DNA from: Paenibacillus sp. JDR-2
GTDB lineage: Bacteria; Bacillota; Bacilli; Paenibacillales; Paenibacillaceae
Reading direction: 5' to 3'
DNA length: 64,000 nucleotides
NCBI RefSeq assembly: GCF_000023585.1
Contig: NC_012914.1
Location: forward strand, 5,525,501-5,589,500
The notes under the pieces are model-generated. The model saw nothing but the letters and a program-made list of their open reading frames with translations, had not been told where the DNA came from and ran no database searches. Made by a program: the position numbers and the translations under genes. Shown here one piece after another: positions 1 through 6,984 of the stretch; the first letter of the stretch is position 1; the number at the start of each line of letters is the position of its first letter.

Positions 1-34
1 CAAATCATCGTTCCGTTGTAATAAAAGAAATCCC

Positions 35-63
35 GGCTTTGCCTTCCTGGCAAAGCCTTTTTG
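35..63 (+). terminator. Intrinsic terminator of an upstream gene
   Basis: A perfect 9-bp stem (GGCTTTGCC with GGCAAAGCC) around a 5-base loop is followed by TTTTTG. It probably ends a plus-strand gene lying left of the window. Confidence 0.75.
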
Positions 64-81
64 TTGCGTACTTTTCAGGAC

Positions 82-112
82 AAAAAAAGTGGACCTGTGC
101 GCTCACAGGTCC
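82..112 (-). terminator. Stem-loop with T-run on the minus strand
   Basis: GGACCTGT (91-98) pairs with ACAGGTCC (105-112). The flanking A7 at 82-88 becomes a T-run only when read on the minus strand, so it would stop leftward transcription, yet no minus-strand gene is visible to its right. The second half of the 1-225 stretch holds an AT-rich block with TATAAT at 146-151 that may be the -10 of the next gene; no convincing -35 is seen. Confidence 0.5.
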
Positions 113-225
113 AAAATCGATATATTAAAAGGGGGTCTTGTTTATTATAATAGCCTAATAATATGTTTGTACCGTAACAGAACTATTTCAATTGTGTAAC
201 AAATTCAGGTAGGAGATGACATCTG

Positions 226-1071
226 ATGTGGCTGGCAATCGCAGTCGGCAGCGCCGTGCTGTTTGGACTGGCAGGCTGGTGGATGAAGGTAAGCCAAATG
301 CGCCGGGGACATGTCTCGGTCATGTTGTTTGGGCTATACGCCTCTGGAACAGCGGGCTTTGGGATTCATGCAGCCGTAGAAGGAACGATCCATCAATTAA
401 GCGATTACCGGGTATGGCTGGCCGGAATCATTATCGGGGCAGGCTCTGCTCTTGGCAATGCTTTATTTATGAAAGCGCTGGACTATGGCCCCGCTGCCTT
501 AACGTCCCCGCTTACTAACATGAATATTGTGCTTGTTATTGCACTCGGTACATTATATTACGGTGAGACGCTGCATTATACGGAAGCAACGGGGATCGCA
601 TTGCTGCTTGCTGCGGTTGTATTAATTTCGTATAAAAAGCAGGCAGTTCCCTCCTCCGTGCAATCGAAATGGTACCTGTACGTAACCGCTGCGATCTTGT
701 TCTTTACCTTCCGCAATGCCGGATTAAAAGTAACCGAGGAGCTGGGACTATCCAGCGCCCCCATTTTATTTATCGGTTACGCGTTATCCCTGATCTGGTT
801 CGCGTTTCCTCTTCGGAAAGCGACGGACCGTGCAGCATTCCAAGAAGGCTTAAAGCTGGGGCTGCTAGCCGGTGTATTCTCATACGGCGGACTCCAGCTA
901 TATGCCGTTTCATTAGCGACCGGCCCCTCCAATCTGGCTGCGCCAATCTTCGCGACGAATAGCCTTGTTGTCGCAGCAGGCTCCATTCTCGTCTACAAGG
1001 AAAAGCTGAGCCATGCCCAATGGGCCGCTTTTATATTGACGATCGCCGGACTTATTATTATCCGGATTTGA
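226..1071 (+). CDS. EamA-type DMT superfamily transporter
   Basis: A 281-residue, very hydrophobic protein with about ten predicted membrane helices, arranged as two halves of five as in EamA (drug/metabolite transporter) proteins. The N-terminal half has the typical small-residue helix near residues 65-85 and the C-terminal half repeats the pattern near 225-280. Such proteins export or import small metabolites across the cell membrane; the substrate cannot be read from sequence. The start is ATG at 226, preceded by AGGTAGGAG. It is a lone plus-strand gene ending at a terminator shared with the convergent DoxX gene. Confidence 0.85.
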   Translation: MWLAIAVGSAVLFGLAGWWMKVSQMRRGHVSVMLFGLYASGTAGFGIHAAVEGTIHQLSDYRVWLAGIIIGAGSALGNALFMKALDYGPAALTSPLTNMNIVLVIALGTLYYGETLHYTEATGIALLLAAVVLISYKKQAVPSSVQSKWYLYVTAAILFFTFRNAGLKVTEELGLSSAPILFIGYALSLIWFAFPLRKATDRAAFQEGLKLGLLAGVFSYGGLQLYAVSLATGPSNLAAPIFATNSLVVAAGSILVYKEKLSHAQWAAFILTIAGLIIIRI

Positions 1072-1090
1072 CCATCCTGCCTAACAACGC

Positions 1091-1136
1091 AAAAAGCACC
1101 CCGGAGTCTGCCCGCGCAGAAACCTGAGGTGCTTTT
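1091..1136. terminator. Bidirectional terminator
   Basis: AAAAGCACC pairs with GGTGCTTTT around a GC-rich loop, with A- and T-runs on opposite sides. It serves both the transporter gene and the convergent DoxX gene. Confidence 0.75.
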
Positions 1137-1156
1137 CCTTATTTGACTTATTTAAC

Positions 1157-1555
1157 TTATTTCAGTAATGCGTCGATCGAGATATCGCCGGCGCCTGTGA
1201 AGGCTACGCCAAGAAGAACAGCAATCAGAACCAAGTTGTACTCATAACCGTTTTGCGTAACCCAGAGGCCGTTAGCTCCATGAACTTTCGCAATCGCAAC
1301 AATCATGGTAAGGATCAGCAATGCTGCCCCCACTTCAACCCAAAGTCCCGCTCCGAACAGTACACCGCCCAAAACCTCGGATAAGCCTGCACCGGCTGCC
1401 ATTAAAACGCCAGGTTTCATTCCGATCGATTCCAGCCATCCGCCCGTACCTTTCAGACCATAACCGCCAAACCAGCCAAACAGCTTCTGCGTGCCGTGTC
1501 CAATCATCAATAAACCAATAATAACCCGTATAATCAATAACCCAGTATCCATCAT
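1157..1555 (-). CDS. DoxX family membrane protein
   Basis: A 132-residue protein with about four membrane helices and the conserved N-terminal region of DoxX proteins (LLIIRVIIGLLMIGHGTQKL, then GWFGGYGLKGTGGW near residue 26). DoxX-like proteins are membrane components linked in several bacteria to thiol or redox stress; the exact role is unknown. The longer reading frame runs to 1648, but ATG at 1555 is chosen because it follows GGGAGAGG. It is divergent from an HxlR-type regulator, a common pairing that suggests direct control by that regulator. Confidence 0.85.
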   Translation of the reverse strand: MMDTGLLIIRVIIGLLMIGHGTQKLFGWFGGYGLKGTGGWLESIGMKPGVLMAAGAGLSEVLGGVLFGAGLWVEVGAALLILTMIVAIAKVHGANGLWVTQNGYEYNLVLIAVLLGVAFTGAGDISIDALLK

Positions 1556-1618
1556 AATAGTACCTCTCCCTTTATCTATTCTCTCGTTAGTTGAGCGGCC
1601 GCTCTCTTTGATGCACTT

Positions 1619-1656
1619 ATCATAATGTATGTTACTTACTTTAGTCAAGTAAATAA
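1619..1656 (-). promoter_or_regulatory. doxX promoter with overlapping palindromic operator
   Basis: On the minus strand, TTGACT (1643-1648) and TATGAT (1619-1624) are 18 bp apart, a plausible sigma-A promoter. The -35 region lies inside a near-palindrome of TTACTT and AAGTAA half-sites (1632-1652). HxlR-type repressors bind symmetric sites of this kind, so this is the likely operator for the neighbouring regulator. The assignment is inference. Confidence 0.55.
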
Positions 1657-1698
1657 ATAAAAAATAGCAAATACCCGAATTTGGCTATACTAACGAAC

Positions 1699-1727
1699 TT
1701 ACTTTTCCTTAGAACATATGCTACAAT
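1699..1727 (+). promoter_or_regulatory. Promoter of the HxlR-type regulator
   Basis: TTACTT (1699-1704) and TACAAT (1722-1727) are separated by 17 bp, about 25 bp before the start codon. The -35 contains another TTACTT half-site, so autoregulation is plausible. Confidence 0.5.
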
Positions 1728-1752
1728 ATAGGTAGAAAAAGGGGTGATCGCG

Positions 1753-2061
1753 TTGGATTATTCAACTATGTGCCCAAAGTATGAAGCTGCGGCCGACATT
1801 CTAGGTAAGAAATGGACAGGGCTTATCATCCGGGTTATGCTTGGCGGACCTAAACGGTTCAAGGAAATTAAAGAGCAGATCCCCGAGATGAGCGACAAAA
1901 TGTTAACGGATCGGATGAAGGAACTAGAGAGTCAGAGCATCGTGAAACGAACTGTCTATCCTGAAATGCCTGTTCGAATCGAATATGAGTTAACGCCGAA
2001 GGGCCGCGAGCTCCAGCCTGTAATCGAATCGATTCAAAACTGGGGCGAGCATTGGATGTAA
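1753..2061 (+). CDS. HxlR-family winged-helix transcriptional regulator
   Basis: A 102-residue winged-helix protein with the HxlR pattern: a CPKYEAAADILGKKWTGLII-like start, GGPKRFKEI, then an IPEMSDKMLTDRMKELE recognition helix and a wing ending in YELTPKGREL. Members sense redox-active or electrophilic compounds, often through the N-terminal cysteine (here Cys8), and repress a divergent gene. GTG at 1744 lies inside the Shine-Dalgarno sequence (AAAAAGGGGTGA), so TTG at 1753 is the better start. Likely target: the divergent doxX-like gene. Confidence 0.85.
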   Translation: MDYSTMCPKYEAAADILGKKWTGLIIRVMLGGPKRFKEIKEQIPEMSDKMLTDRMKELESQSIVKRTVYPEMPVRIEYELTPKGRELQPVIESIQNWGEHWM

Positions 2062-2072
2062 AGCTGTCAAAC

Positions 2073-2126
2073 AAAAAAGCTGTGCCGGACTAGGGATGTT
2101 ACTATCCCTTCCGGCGCAGCTTTTTT
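2073..2126. terminator. Strong bidirectional terminator
   Basis: A 17-base arm (2073-2089) pairs with 2110-2126, one G-T type mismatch aside, and AGGGAT/ATCCCT (2092-2097/2104-2109) extends the stem. T6 runs occur on both strands. It ends the hxlR transcript and also any leftward transcript from the Fur-box promoter at 2158-2186. Confidence 0.85.
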
Positions 2127-2151
2127 GCATGAGTTGACTTTCATCGTTAAC
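2073..2151 (-). ncRNA. Candidate Fur-regulated small RNA (about 79 nt)
   Basis: A complete sigma-A promoter on the minus strand (2158-2186) would start RNA near 2151 and meet the intrinsic terminator at 2073-2126, giving a transcript of roughly 79 nt with no annotated gene in it. The RNA would fold into a 5' stem (GAGTTAAC with GTCAACTC, one mismatch) and the terminator hairpin. Known parallel: Bacillus subtilis FsrA is a Fur-repressed RNA of similar size that down-regulates sdhCAB; this one sits beside sdhB, but I see no C/U-rich antisense stretch like that described for FsrA. A 25-codon ORF (2067-2144, ATG after GGAG) is also present and passes through the terminator, so a leader peptide is the alternative. 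Confidence 0.55.
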
Positions 2152-2157
2152 TCCATT

Positions 2158-2186
2158 ACTATATTGATAATAGTTATCATTATCAA
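2158..2186 (-). promoter_or_regulatory. Sigma-A promoter overlapped by a Fur box
   Basis: Read leftward, TTGATA (2181-2186), a 17-bp spacer and TATAGT (2158-2163) form a near-consensus promoter. The -35 and spacer carry a 21-bp Fur site (2165-2185): TGATAAT and ATTATCA ends around GATAACT, matching the classical GATAATGATAATCATTATC box at 16 of 19 positions. Repression by iron-loaded Fur is therefore expected. A weaker rightward promoter (TTGACT 2134-2139, 17 bp, TACTAT 2157-2162) overlaps the region. Confidence 0.75.
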
Positions 2187-2193
2187 ATACAAA

Positions 2194-2225
2194 CAAAGAA
2201 AAAGCCCTCCGCTGCTGCGGAAGGC
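2194..2225 (-). terminator. Terminator of sdhCAB
   Basis: A 9-bp stem with one mismatch (2204-2212 with 2217-2225) around a TGCT loop is followed, reading leftward, by TTTTTCTTTG. It lies 8 bp past the sdhB stop codon. Confidence 0.8.
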
Positions 2226-2232
2226 GTCCTTC

Positions 2233-2991
2233 TTAACCAAGCCATTTTTTGAACAATTGTTTCGTAGTATCGCGGTTGATTGCAGCGATCGAAGTCGTAA
2301 GCGGAATGCCTTTCGGGCACGAACGCACGCAGTTTTGCGAGTTGCCGCAACCTTCGATACCGCCGTCTTCCATCAGCGTCTCCAGACGTTCAGCCTTGTT
2401 CATCTCACCTGTAGGGTGAACGTTGAAGAGGCGGACCTGGGAGATCGCTTGCGGACCGATAAAGCTGTTACGGTCGTTTACGTTCGGGCAGGCTTCCATG
2501 CAAACGCCGCAAGTCATGCACTTGGACAGTTCGTAAGCCCATTGGCGCTTCTCTTCCGCCAGACGCGGGCCTGGGCCCAGATCATACGTACCGTCGATCG
2601 GAATCCATGCTTTAACCCGTTTCAGCGCGTTGAACATGCGCTCGCGGTTAATAACAAGGTCACGCACGACAGGGAATGTGCGCATCGGCTCAAGACGAAT
2701 CGGCTGCTCCAGCTTATCGATCAGCGCGCTGCACGCCTGACGAGGCTTGCCGTTGATGACCATCGAGCAGGCGCCGCACACTTCCTCAAGGCAGTTGGAT
2801 TCCCAGCATACCGGAGCCGTGTTTCCGCCATCCGATTTTTTCGGATTACGCTGAATTTCCATCAGGCCGCTGATGACGTTCATGTTGGCGCGGTAAGGAA
2901 TCTCAAACTCTTCGGTATAAGGTGCGGAGTCCGGACCGTCTTGACGGGTAATAACGAATTTTACGGTTTTCGTTGCTGTCGTTTGAGCCAT
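2233..2991 (-). CDS. sdhB: Succinate dehydrogenase iron-sulfur subunit
   Basis: SdhB carries electrons from the flavoprotein to the membrane anchor of complex II. The 252-residue protein has all cluster ligands: a 2Fe-2S set at Cys67, Cys72, Cys75 and Cys87; a 4Fe-4S set at Cys158, Cys161, Cys164 and Cys168; and a third set at Cys215, Cys221 and Cys225 for the 3Fe-4S centre. Length and order match the Bacillus-type enzyme. It is the last gene of sdhC-sdhA-sdhB and begins 3 bp after sdhA ends, with its Shine-Dalgarno (AAGGAG) inside the sdhA tail. A terminator and a Fur-box promoter follow. Confidence 0.97.
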   Translation of the reverse strand: MAQTTATKTVKFVITRQDGPDSAPYTEEFEIPYRANMNVISGLMEIQRNPKKSDGGNTAPVCWESNCLEEVCGACSMVINGKPRQACSALIDKLEQPIRLEPMRTFPVVRDLVINRERMFNALKRVKAWIPIDGTYDLGPGPRLAEEKRQWAYELSKCMTCGVCMEACPNVNDRNSFIGPQAISQVRLFNVHPTGEMNKAERLETLMEDGGIEGCGNSQNCVRSCPKGIPLTTSIAAINRDTTKQLFKKWLG

Positions 2992-2993
2992 TG

Positions 2994-4751
2994 TTATTCT
3001 CCTTTCTTCTTGTTGGCTGTATAGTCGCGTTTACGCGGTTTAATGAGGGAAGTATCAACATCCTCATACGAGATTTGCGGACCTTCAGGCGTCCAGGTTG
3101 CTTTTGTTGTTTTGAGGAAGTCCTCGTCATTACGGTCCGGGAAGTCCGGCTTGTAATGCGCGCCGCGGCTTTCGTCACGGAGCAAAGCACCCAGAGTCAT
3201 CGCTTCGGACAGCTCAAGCATGTTCCACAGCTGACGCGTGAACGCTACGCTGGAGTTGTTCCATTTGAGCGAATCGTTGATATTAATGTTTTGGTAACGT
3301 TGCTTCAGCTCTTTGATCTTGTCAATCGTTTGCTGCAGCTTGTCATTGAAGCGTACAACCGTCATGTTGTTTGTCATCCACTCGCCAAGCTCTTTGTGGA
3401 TTACATAAGCATTCTCGGTACCGTTCATGCCGAGGATCCTGTTGTACTTGTCTTCTTGGCGTTTCTTCTCGCGGTCGAATACCGAAGAGGAAATGTCTTC
3501 GGACGATTTCTTAAGGCCTTTGATGTATTCAACGGCTTTAGGACCGGCAACCATACCGCCAAAGATAGCGGACAGAAGCGAGTTCGCGCCCAGACGGTTC
3601 GCGCCGTGGTATTGGTAATCGCATTCGCCTGCTGCGAACAAACCAGGGATGTTCGTCATTTGGTTGTAGTCAACCCACATGCCGCCCATCGAGTAGTGAA
3701 CCGCAGGGAAGATTTTCATTGGAATTTTACGCGGGTCGTCGCCCATGAACTTCTCGTAAATCTCGATGATACCGCCAAGCTTAACGTCAAGCTCCTTCGG
3801 ATCTTTATGCGACAGGTCAAGATAAACCATGTTCTCGCCGTTGATGCCAAGCTTGTCGTCAACGCAGACGCTGAAGATCTCGCGAGTAGCGATATCGCGC
3901 GGAACCAGGTTGCCGTAAGCCGGATATTTCTCTTCAAGGAAGTACCAAGGCTTACCGTCTTTGTACGTCCAGATTCGGCCGCCTTCGCCGCGAGCCGATT
4001 CGGACATCAGGCGCAGCTTGTCGTCGCCAGGAATAGCCGTTGGATGGATTTGGATAAATTCGCCGTTTGCGTAATGAACGCCTTGCTGGTATACGGCAGA
4101 TGCCGCAGTACCTGTATTGATAACGGAGTTCGTTGTTTTACCGAAGATGATACCAGGACCGCCGGATGCGAGAATAACGGCGTCGCCGACGAAAGTATGT
4201 ACTTCCATCGTACGCAGGCTTTGTGCGGAAACACCGCGGCAGATGCCTTCGTCATCCAGTACGGAGCCAAGGAATTCCCAATGCTCGTATTTCGTTACGA
4301 GACCGGCTGCTTCCCAGCGGCGAACTTGCTCGTCCAATGCGTACAGCAGCTGTTGGCCGGTTGTTGCGCCCGCGAATGCCGTACGGTGATATTGCGTACC
4401 GCCGAAACGACGGAAGTCAAGCAGACCCTCAGGCGTACGGCTGAACATAACGCCCATGCGGTCCATCAAGTGGATAATGCCAGGTGCAGCTTCGCACATT
4501 GCTTTTACCGGAGGCTGATTCGCGAGGAAGTCGCCGCCATATACGGTATCGTCAAAATGCTCCCATGGGGAGTCGCCTTCACCTTTTGTATTTACAGCGC
4601 CGTTAATGCCGCCTTGCGCGCAAACGGAATGGGAACGTTTCACCGGCACGAGGGAGAACAGATCCACATGCACGCCCGCTTCCGCCGCTTTAACGGTTGC
4701 CATAAGGCCGGCAAGACCGCCGCCAACGACGATAATTTTATTTTTAGCCAT
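2994..4751 (-). CDS. sdhA: Succinate dehydrogenase flavoprotein subunit
   Basis: SdhA oxidises succinate to fumarate using covalently bound FAD, in the TCA cycle and the respiratory chain. The 585-residue protein starts with the FAD-binding glycine motif VGGGLAGLMA; the sequence SHSVCAQGG near residues 40-48 holds the histidine that attaches FAD, and HPTAIPGDDKL and GGMWVDYNQM belong to the active-site and substrate regions. ANRLGANSLL near residue 385 is the family signature. It is preceded by a good Shine-Dalgarno (AAGGAGCG) 27 bp after sdhC. A 599-codon antisense frame on the plus strand is a shadow of this gene. Confidence 0.97.
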   Translation of the reverse strand: MAKNKIIVVGGGLAGLMATVKAAEAGVHVDLFSLVPVKRSHSVCAQGGINGAVNTKGEGDSPWEHFDDTVYGGDFLANQPPVKAMCEAAPGIIHLMDRMGVMFSRTPEGLLDFRRFGGTQYHRTAFAGATTGQQLLYALDEQVRRWEAAGLVTKYEHWEFLGSVLDDEGICRGVSAQSLRTMEVHTFVGDAVILASGGPGIIFGKTTNSVINTGTAASAVYQQGVHYANGEFIQIHPTAIPGDDKLRLMSESARGEGGRIWTYKDGKPWYFLEEKYPAYGNLVPRDIATREIFSVCVDDKLGINGENMVYLDLSHKDPKELDVKLGGIIEIYEKFMGDDPRKIPMKIFPAVHYSMGGMWVDYNQMTNIPGLFAAGECDYQYHGANRLGANSLLSAIFGGMVAGPKAVEYIKGLKKSSEDISSSVFDREKKRQEDKYNRILGMNGTENAYVIHKELGEWMTNNMTVVRFNDKLQQTIDKIKELKQRYQNININDSLKWNNSSVAFTRQLWNMLELSEAMTLGALLRDESRGAHYKPDFPDRNDEDFLKTTKATWTPEGPQISYEDVDTSLIKPRKRDYTANKKKGE

Positions 4752-4778
4752 AACGTTTCGCTCCTTGTCTAAATACTA

Positions 4779-5450
4779 CTAACCGATATTGGTCAATGCC
4801 AATGCGGCACTTGCTGTTTCCTTGAACTCGTCACCCATAAATGCTACCAGGGACAGGATGAACAGCGCAGCTACAAGCACAAAGATAACCATGCAGATAT
4901 TCGCCGAAACCCGTTGGGCTTTCGGAGATACCGTAATACCCCAGCTGATCAGGAATGCCCAGAGGCCATTGCTGAAGTGGAATACCGCAGCGAGAATACC
5001 GATGAGGTACAGAATGAACAAAGCAGGGCTTGTTGCAATGTTATGCATTGTCGAACCAAGCTCTTCATGCGTTACATTGCCAAGCGCTACCTGCACGCGA
5101 GTCTCGAACACGTGCCAGATAATAAAGATAAACGTGATTACCCCCGTGATACGCTGCAACGTAAACGCCCAGTTACGCTCATATTTGAAACGTCCCGAGT
5201 TGAGGTTCGATTGATAAGCCATATACAAACCGTAAACACCGTGGAACAAAATCGGCAGGTAGATGCCGAAGATCTCAAGCAGTGTTACGATAGGCAGGCC
5301 GTTAATAAAATTAACCGCTCTAGTGAAGCCTTCAGGCCCACGCTCATACGCCTGAAAATTGGCCAGGGCATGCACGATGATAAATCCACCCAGCGGAATC
5401 ACCCCAAGCAGAGAGTGAAGCTTGCGCCAGTAGTACGAATTTCCTTTCAT
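4779..5450 (-). CDS. sdhC: Succinate dehydrogenase cytochrome b558 subunit
   Basis: SdhC is the single membrane anchor of Bacillus-type succinate:menaquinone reductase, with five helices and two haem b groups. The 223-residue protein has histidines at 27, 70, 113 and 158 in helices I, II, III and IV, matching the haem ligands known for the B. subtilis protein (His28, 70, 113 and 155). ATG at 5450 follows AAAGGAGAAG. It is the first gene of the operon, with a promoter at 5517-5545, and is divergent from a LysR-type regulator. Confidence 0.95.
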   Translation of the reverse strand: MKGNSYYWRKLHSLLGVIPLGGFIIVHALANFQAYERGPEGFTRAVNFINGLPIVTLLEIFGIYLPILFHGVYGLYMAYQSNLNSGRFKYERNWAFTLQRITGVITFIFIIWHVFETRVQVALGNVTHEELGSTMHNIATSPALFILYLIGILAAVFHFSNGLWAFLISWGITVSPKAQRVSANICMVIFVLVAALFILSLVAFMGDEFKETASAALALTNIG

Positions 5451-5516
5451 TAATACTTCTCCTTTCCAGACTGTGGTCGCTCCATGACATTTTTTACTGT
5501 TGACAAACCATTCTAC

Positions 5517-5545
5517 ATTGTACCCCCGGCTTTAAAGTCCGTCAA
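5517..5545 (-). promoter_or_regulatory. sdhCAB promoter
   Basis: TTGACG (5540-5545), a 17-bp spacer and TACAAT (5517-5522) on the minus strand form a good sigma-A promoter, leaving a leader of about 60 nt before sdhC. The rest of the 308-bp sdhC/lysR gap is AT-rich and includes a TTATAA-TTTA-TTATAA palindrome at about 5709-5724 near the LysR gene, a possible autoregulatory site. Confidence 0.7.
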
Positions 5546-5758
5546 CAAAAGTCGACACCATTTGCGAAAGTTTCATTTCTCGACTTTTATTGCATGGGGT
5601 CCCCGCAAAGTATTAGGATTAAACTTCGGAGCTTAAAAATTGTGAACGTTCCGTGTATGCCACTCTTTTAATCCTACTCCTTTTGAGCTTATAATGGAAT
5701 TGCATATTTATTATAATTTATTATAACCAATTCACATAAGCGATCGAGGAGACCAAAA

Positions 5759-6637
5759 ATGATCGAAGAATTTCATATGTTTGCTGCTATTGTGGAGCAT
5801 TCCAGCATGAATAAAGCAGCTGCCTTGCTTAATTTGTCCCAACCGGCCTTATCCCGCAAAATAGCAAAGCTTGAAGAAGAAATAGGCGCCAAACTGTTCG
5901 AACGCGTCGGCAAGCGGCTTGAGTTGACCCGCGTCGGACAATTGACTTACGAGTACGCCGTCAATCTGCGCAAGCTGCACCGCCGCTATATGGACTCCGT
6001 TGCTGAATTTACCGCCGCGGGACGAACCTCCATTACGATAGGGGCTAGCTTAACGACGCTTCAAACCACATTACCCGATTTCATCAAGACGCTAAACGCC
6101 AGTCATCCGGAATTCGATATCAAGGCCGTAACCGGCAAAACCCACGAGATTGTCACGCTTGTCCGTGACAATAAAGCGGATATTGCCATCGTCGCCTCCA
6201 TGATTGAAGACTCCCAGCTTCATTGCGTGCCGCTGTTTGACGATCATCTGCTCCTCGTTATCCCGACCAGCGTAACCGTTACGCACGAGGAGCCTCTTTC
6301 AATAGAAGATTTAAACGGACTGCCGATGATCTTGTTCTCCAAAGGAACGTGGTACCGTAAGCTGACCGACGAAGTATTCGCCAAATACCAACTTCAGCCG
6401 GATGTCCGGATGGAGATCGACTCCTTCGAGGCTATCGTCCGTCTCCTTCATACCTGCCGCGCGGCAACCTTGCTCCCGCATTCCTATATGCGCAAACAAT
6501 TATTAGCCGACAACGAGCTTGTCGTTGTCCCAATCCGTGAGCTGGAAGAGACCAAGCGAACAACTTGTCTTATCCACAACGATCCTTCCGATCTACATCC
6601 GGCGGTTCGGCGTTGGATTTCAGAGTTGGGTCAGTAG
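5759..6637 (+). CDS. LysR-family transcriptional regulator
   Basis: A 292-residue LysR-type regulator. The N-terminal helix-turn-helix (residues 1-60) contains the typical SMNKAAALLNLSQPALSRKI, LEEEIGAKLFER and LTRVGQLTYEYA; the rest (about 90-290) is the periplasmic-binding-like effector domain, with TIGASLTTLQTTLPDFI opening it. The effector is unknown. The start is ATG at 5759 after GAGGAG. It is divergent from sdhC, so control of sdhCAB is possible but not shown; some LysR regulators of Bacilli (CcpC) do control TCA-cycle genes. A palindromic element follows its stop codon. Confidence 0.9.
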   Translation: MIEEFHMFAAIVEHSSMNKAAALLNLSQPALSRKIAKLEEEIGAKLFERVGKRLELTRVGQLTYEYAVNLRKLHRRYMDSVAEFTAAGRTSITIGASLTTLQTTLPDFIKTLNASHPEFDIKAVTGKTHEIVTLVRDNKADIAIVASMIEDSQLHCVPLFDDHLLLVIPTSVTVTHEEPLSIEDLNGLPMILFSKGTWYRKLTDEVFAKYQLQPDVRMEIDSFEAIVRLLHTCRAATLLPHSYMRKQLLADNELVVVPIRELEETKRTTCLIHNDPSDLHPAVRRWISELGQ

Positions 6638-6694
6638 GGGTCGCTCTGTGTCTTTCGCTCTTGTGTCTTTCGCTCTTCTCGCTCCCGCAAGGGA

Positions 6695-6980
6695 GGACAG
6701 TGGTAGCGCTTTTTAGCGCTTCACTGTCCTTTATCATTCCCTCGCAGGGGGAATGGATGGGTGCGGCGCGATGCGGGAAAGGGGTATCTCTGGAGGAGCG
6801 CAGCGTTCGCCTTTGTCACTTCCTTTGCTACCCCTATGTAAACCCAATTCAAAGCAAAGGAATGACAACAGCGGCCGGAAGAGATACCCCGTCCCGCCGA
6901 GCCATCCCGCCCCATCCATTCCCCACCTCAGCAGCGAACAAACAAAAGGACAATGAACGCTAACCGCGCCCACTGTCCTT
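6695..6980. repeat. Large nested palindromic element (MITE- or REP-like)
   Basis: The 347-bp gap between the LysR gene and ktrA is built of nested inverted repeats. GGACAGTG (6695-6702) and CACTGTCC (6722-6729) make one hairpin, and a similar hairpin closes the right end at 6947-6980. Between them, 14 bp at 6748-6761 pairs perfectly with 6911-6924, GGGGTATCTCT (6781-6791) with AGAGATACCCC (6880-6890), and TTCCTTTGCT (6820-6829) with AGCAAAGGAA (6853-6862). The whole could fold into one long rod. No convincing coding sequence is present. The first hairpin may terminate the LysR transcript. Confidence 0.75.
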
Positions 6981-6984
6981 ATCA

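Noticed and set aside
2073-2151. Straight identification of the small RNA as FsrA
   Set aside because: Size, Fur control and location fit, but the sequence shows no C/U-rich single-stranded antisense region and I cannot align it with FsrA from memory; kept as an unnamed candidate.
2973-4772. 599-codon open frame on the plus strand opposite sdhA
   Set aside because: It is the antisense shadow of a highly conserved sdhA; it has no ribosome-binding site and no recognisable domains, and similar long shadows occur opposite sdhB, opp and ndh genes.
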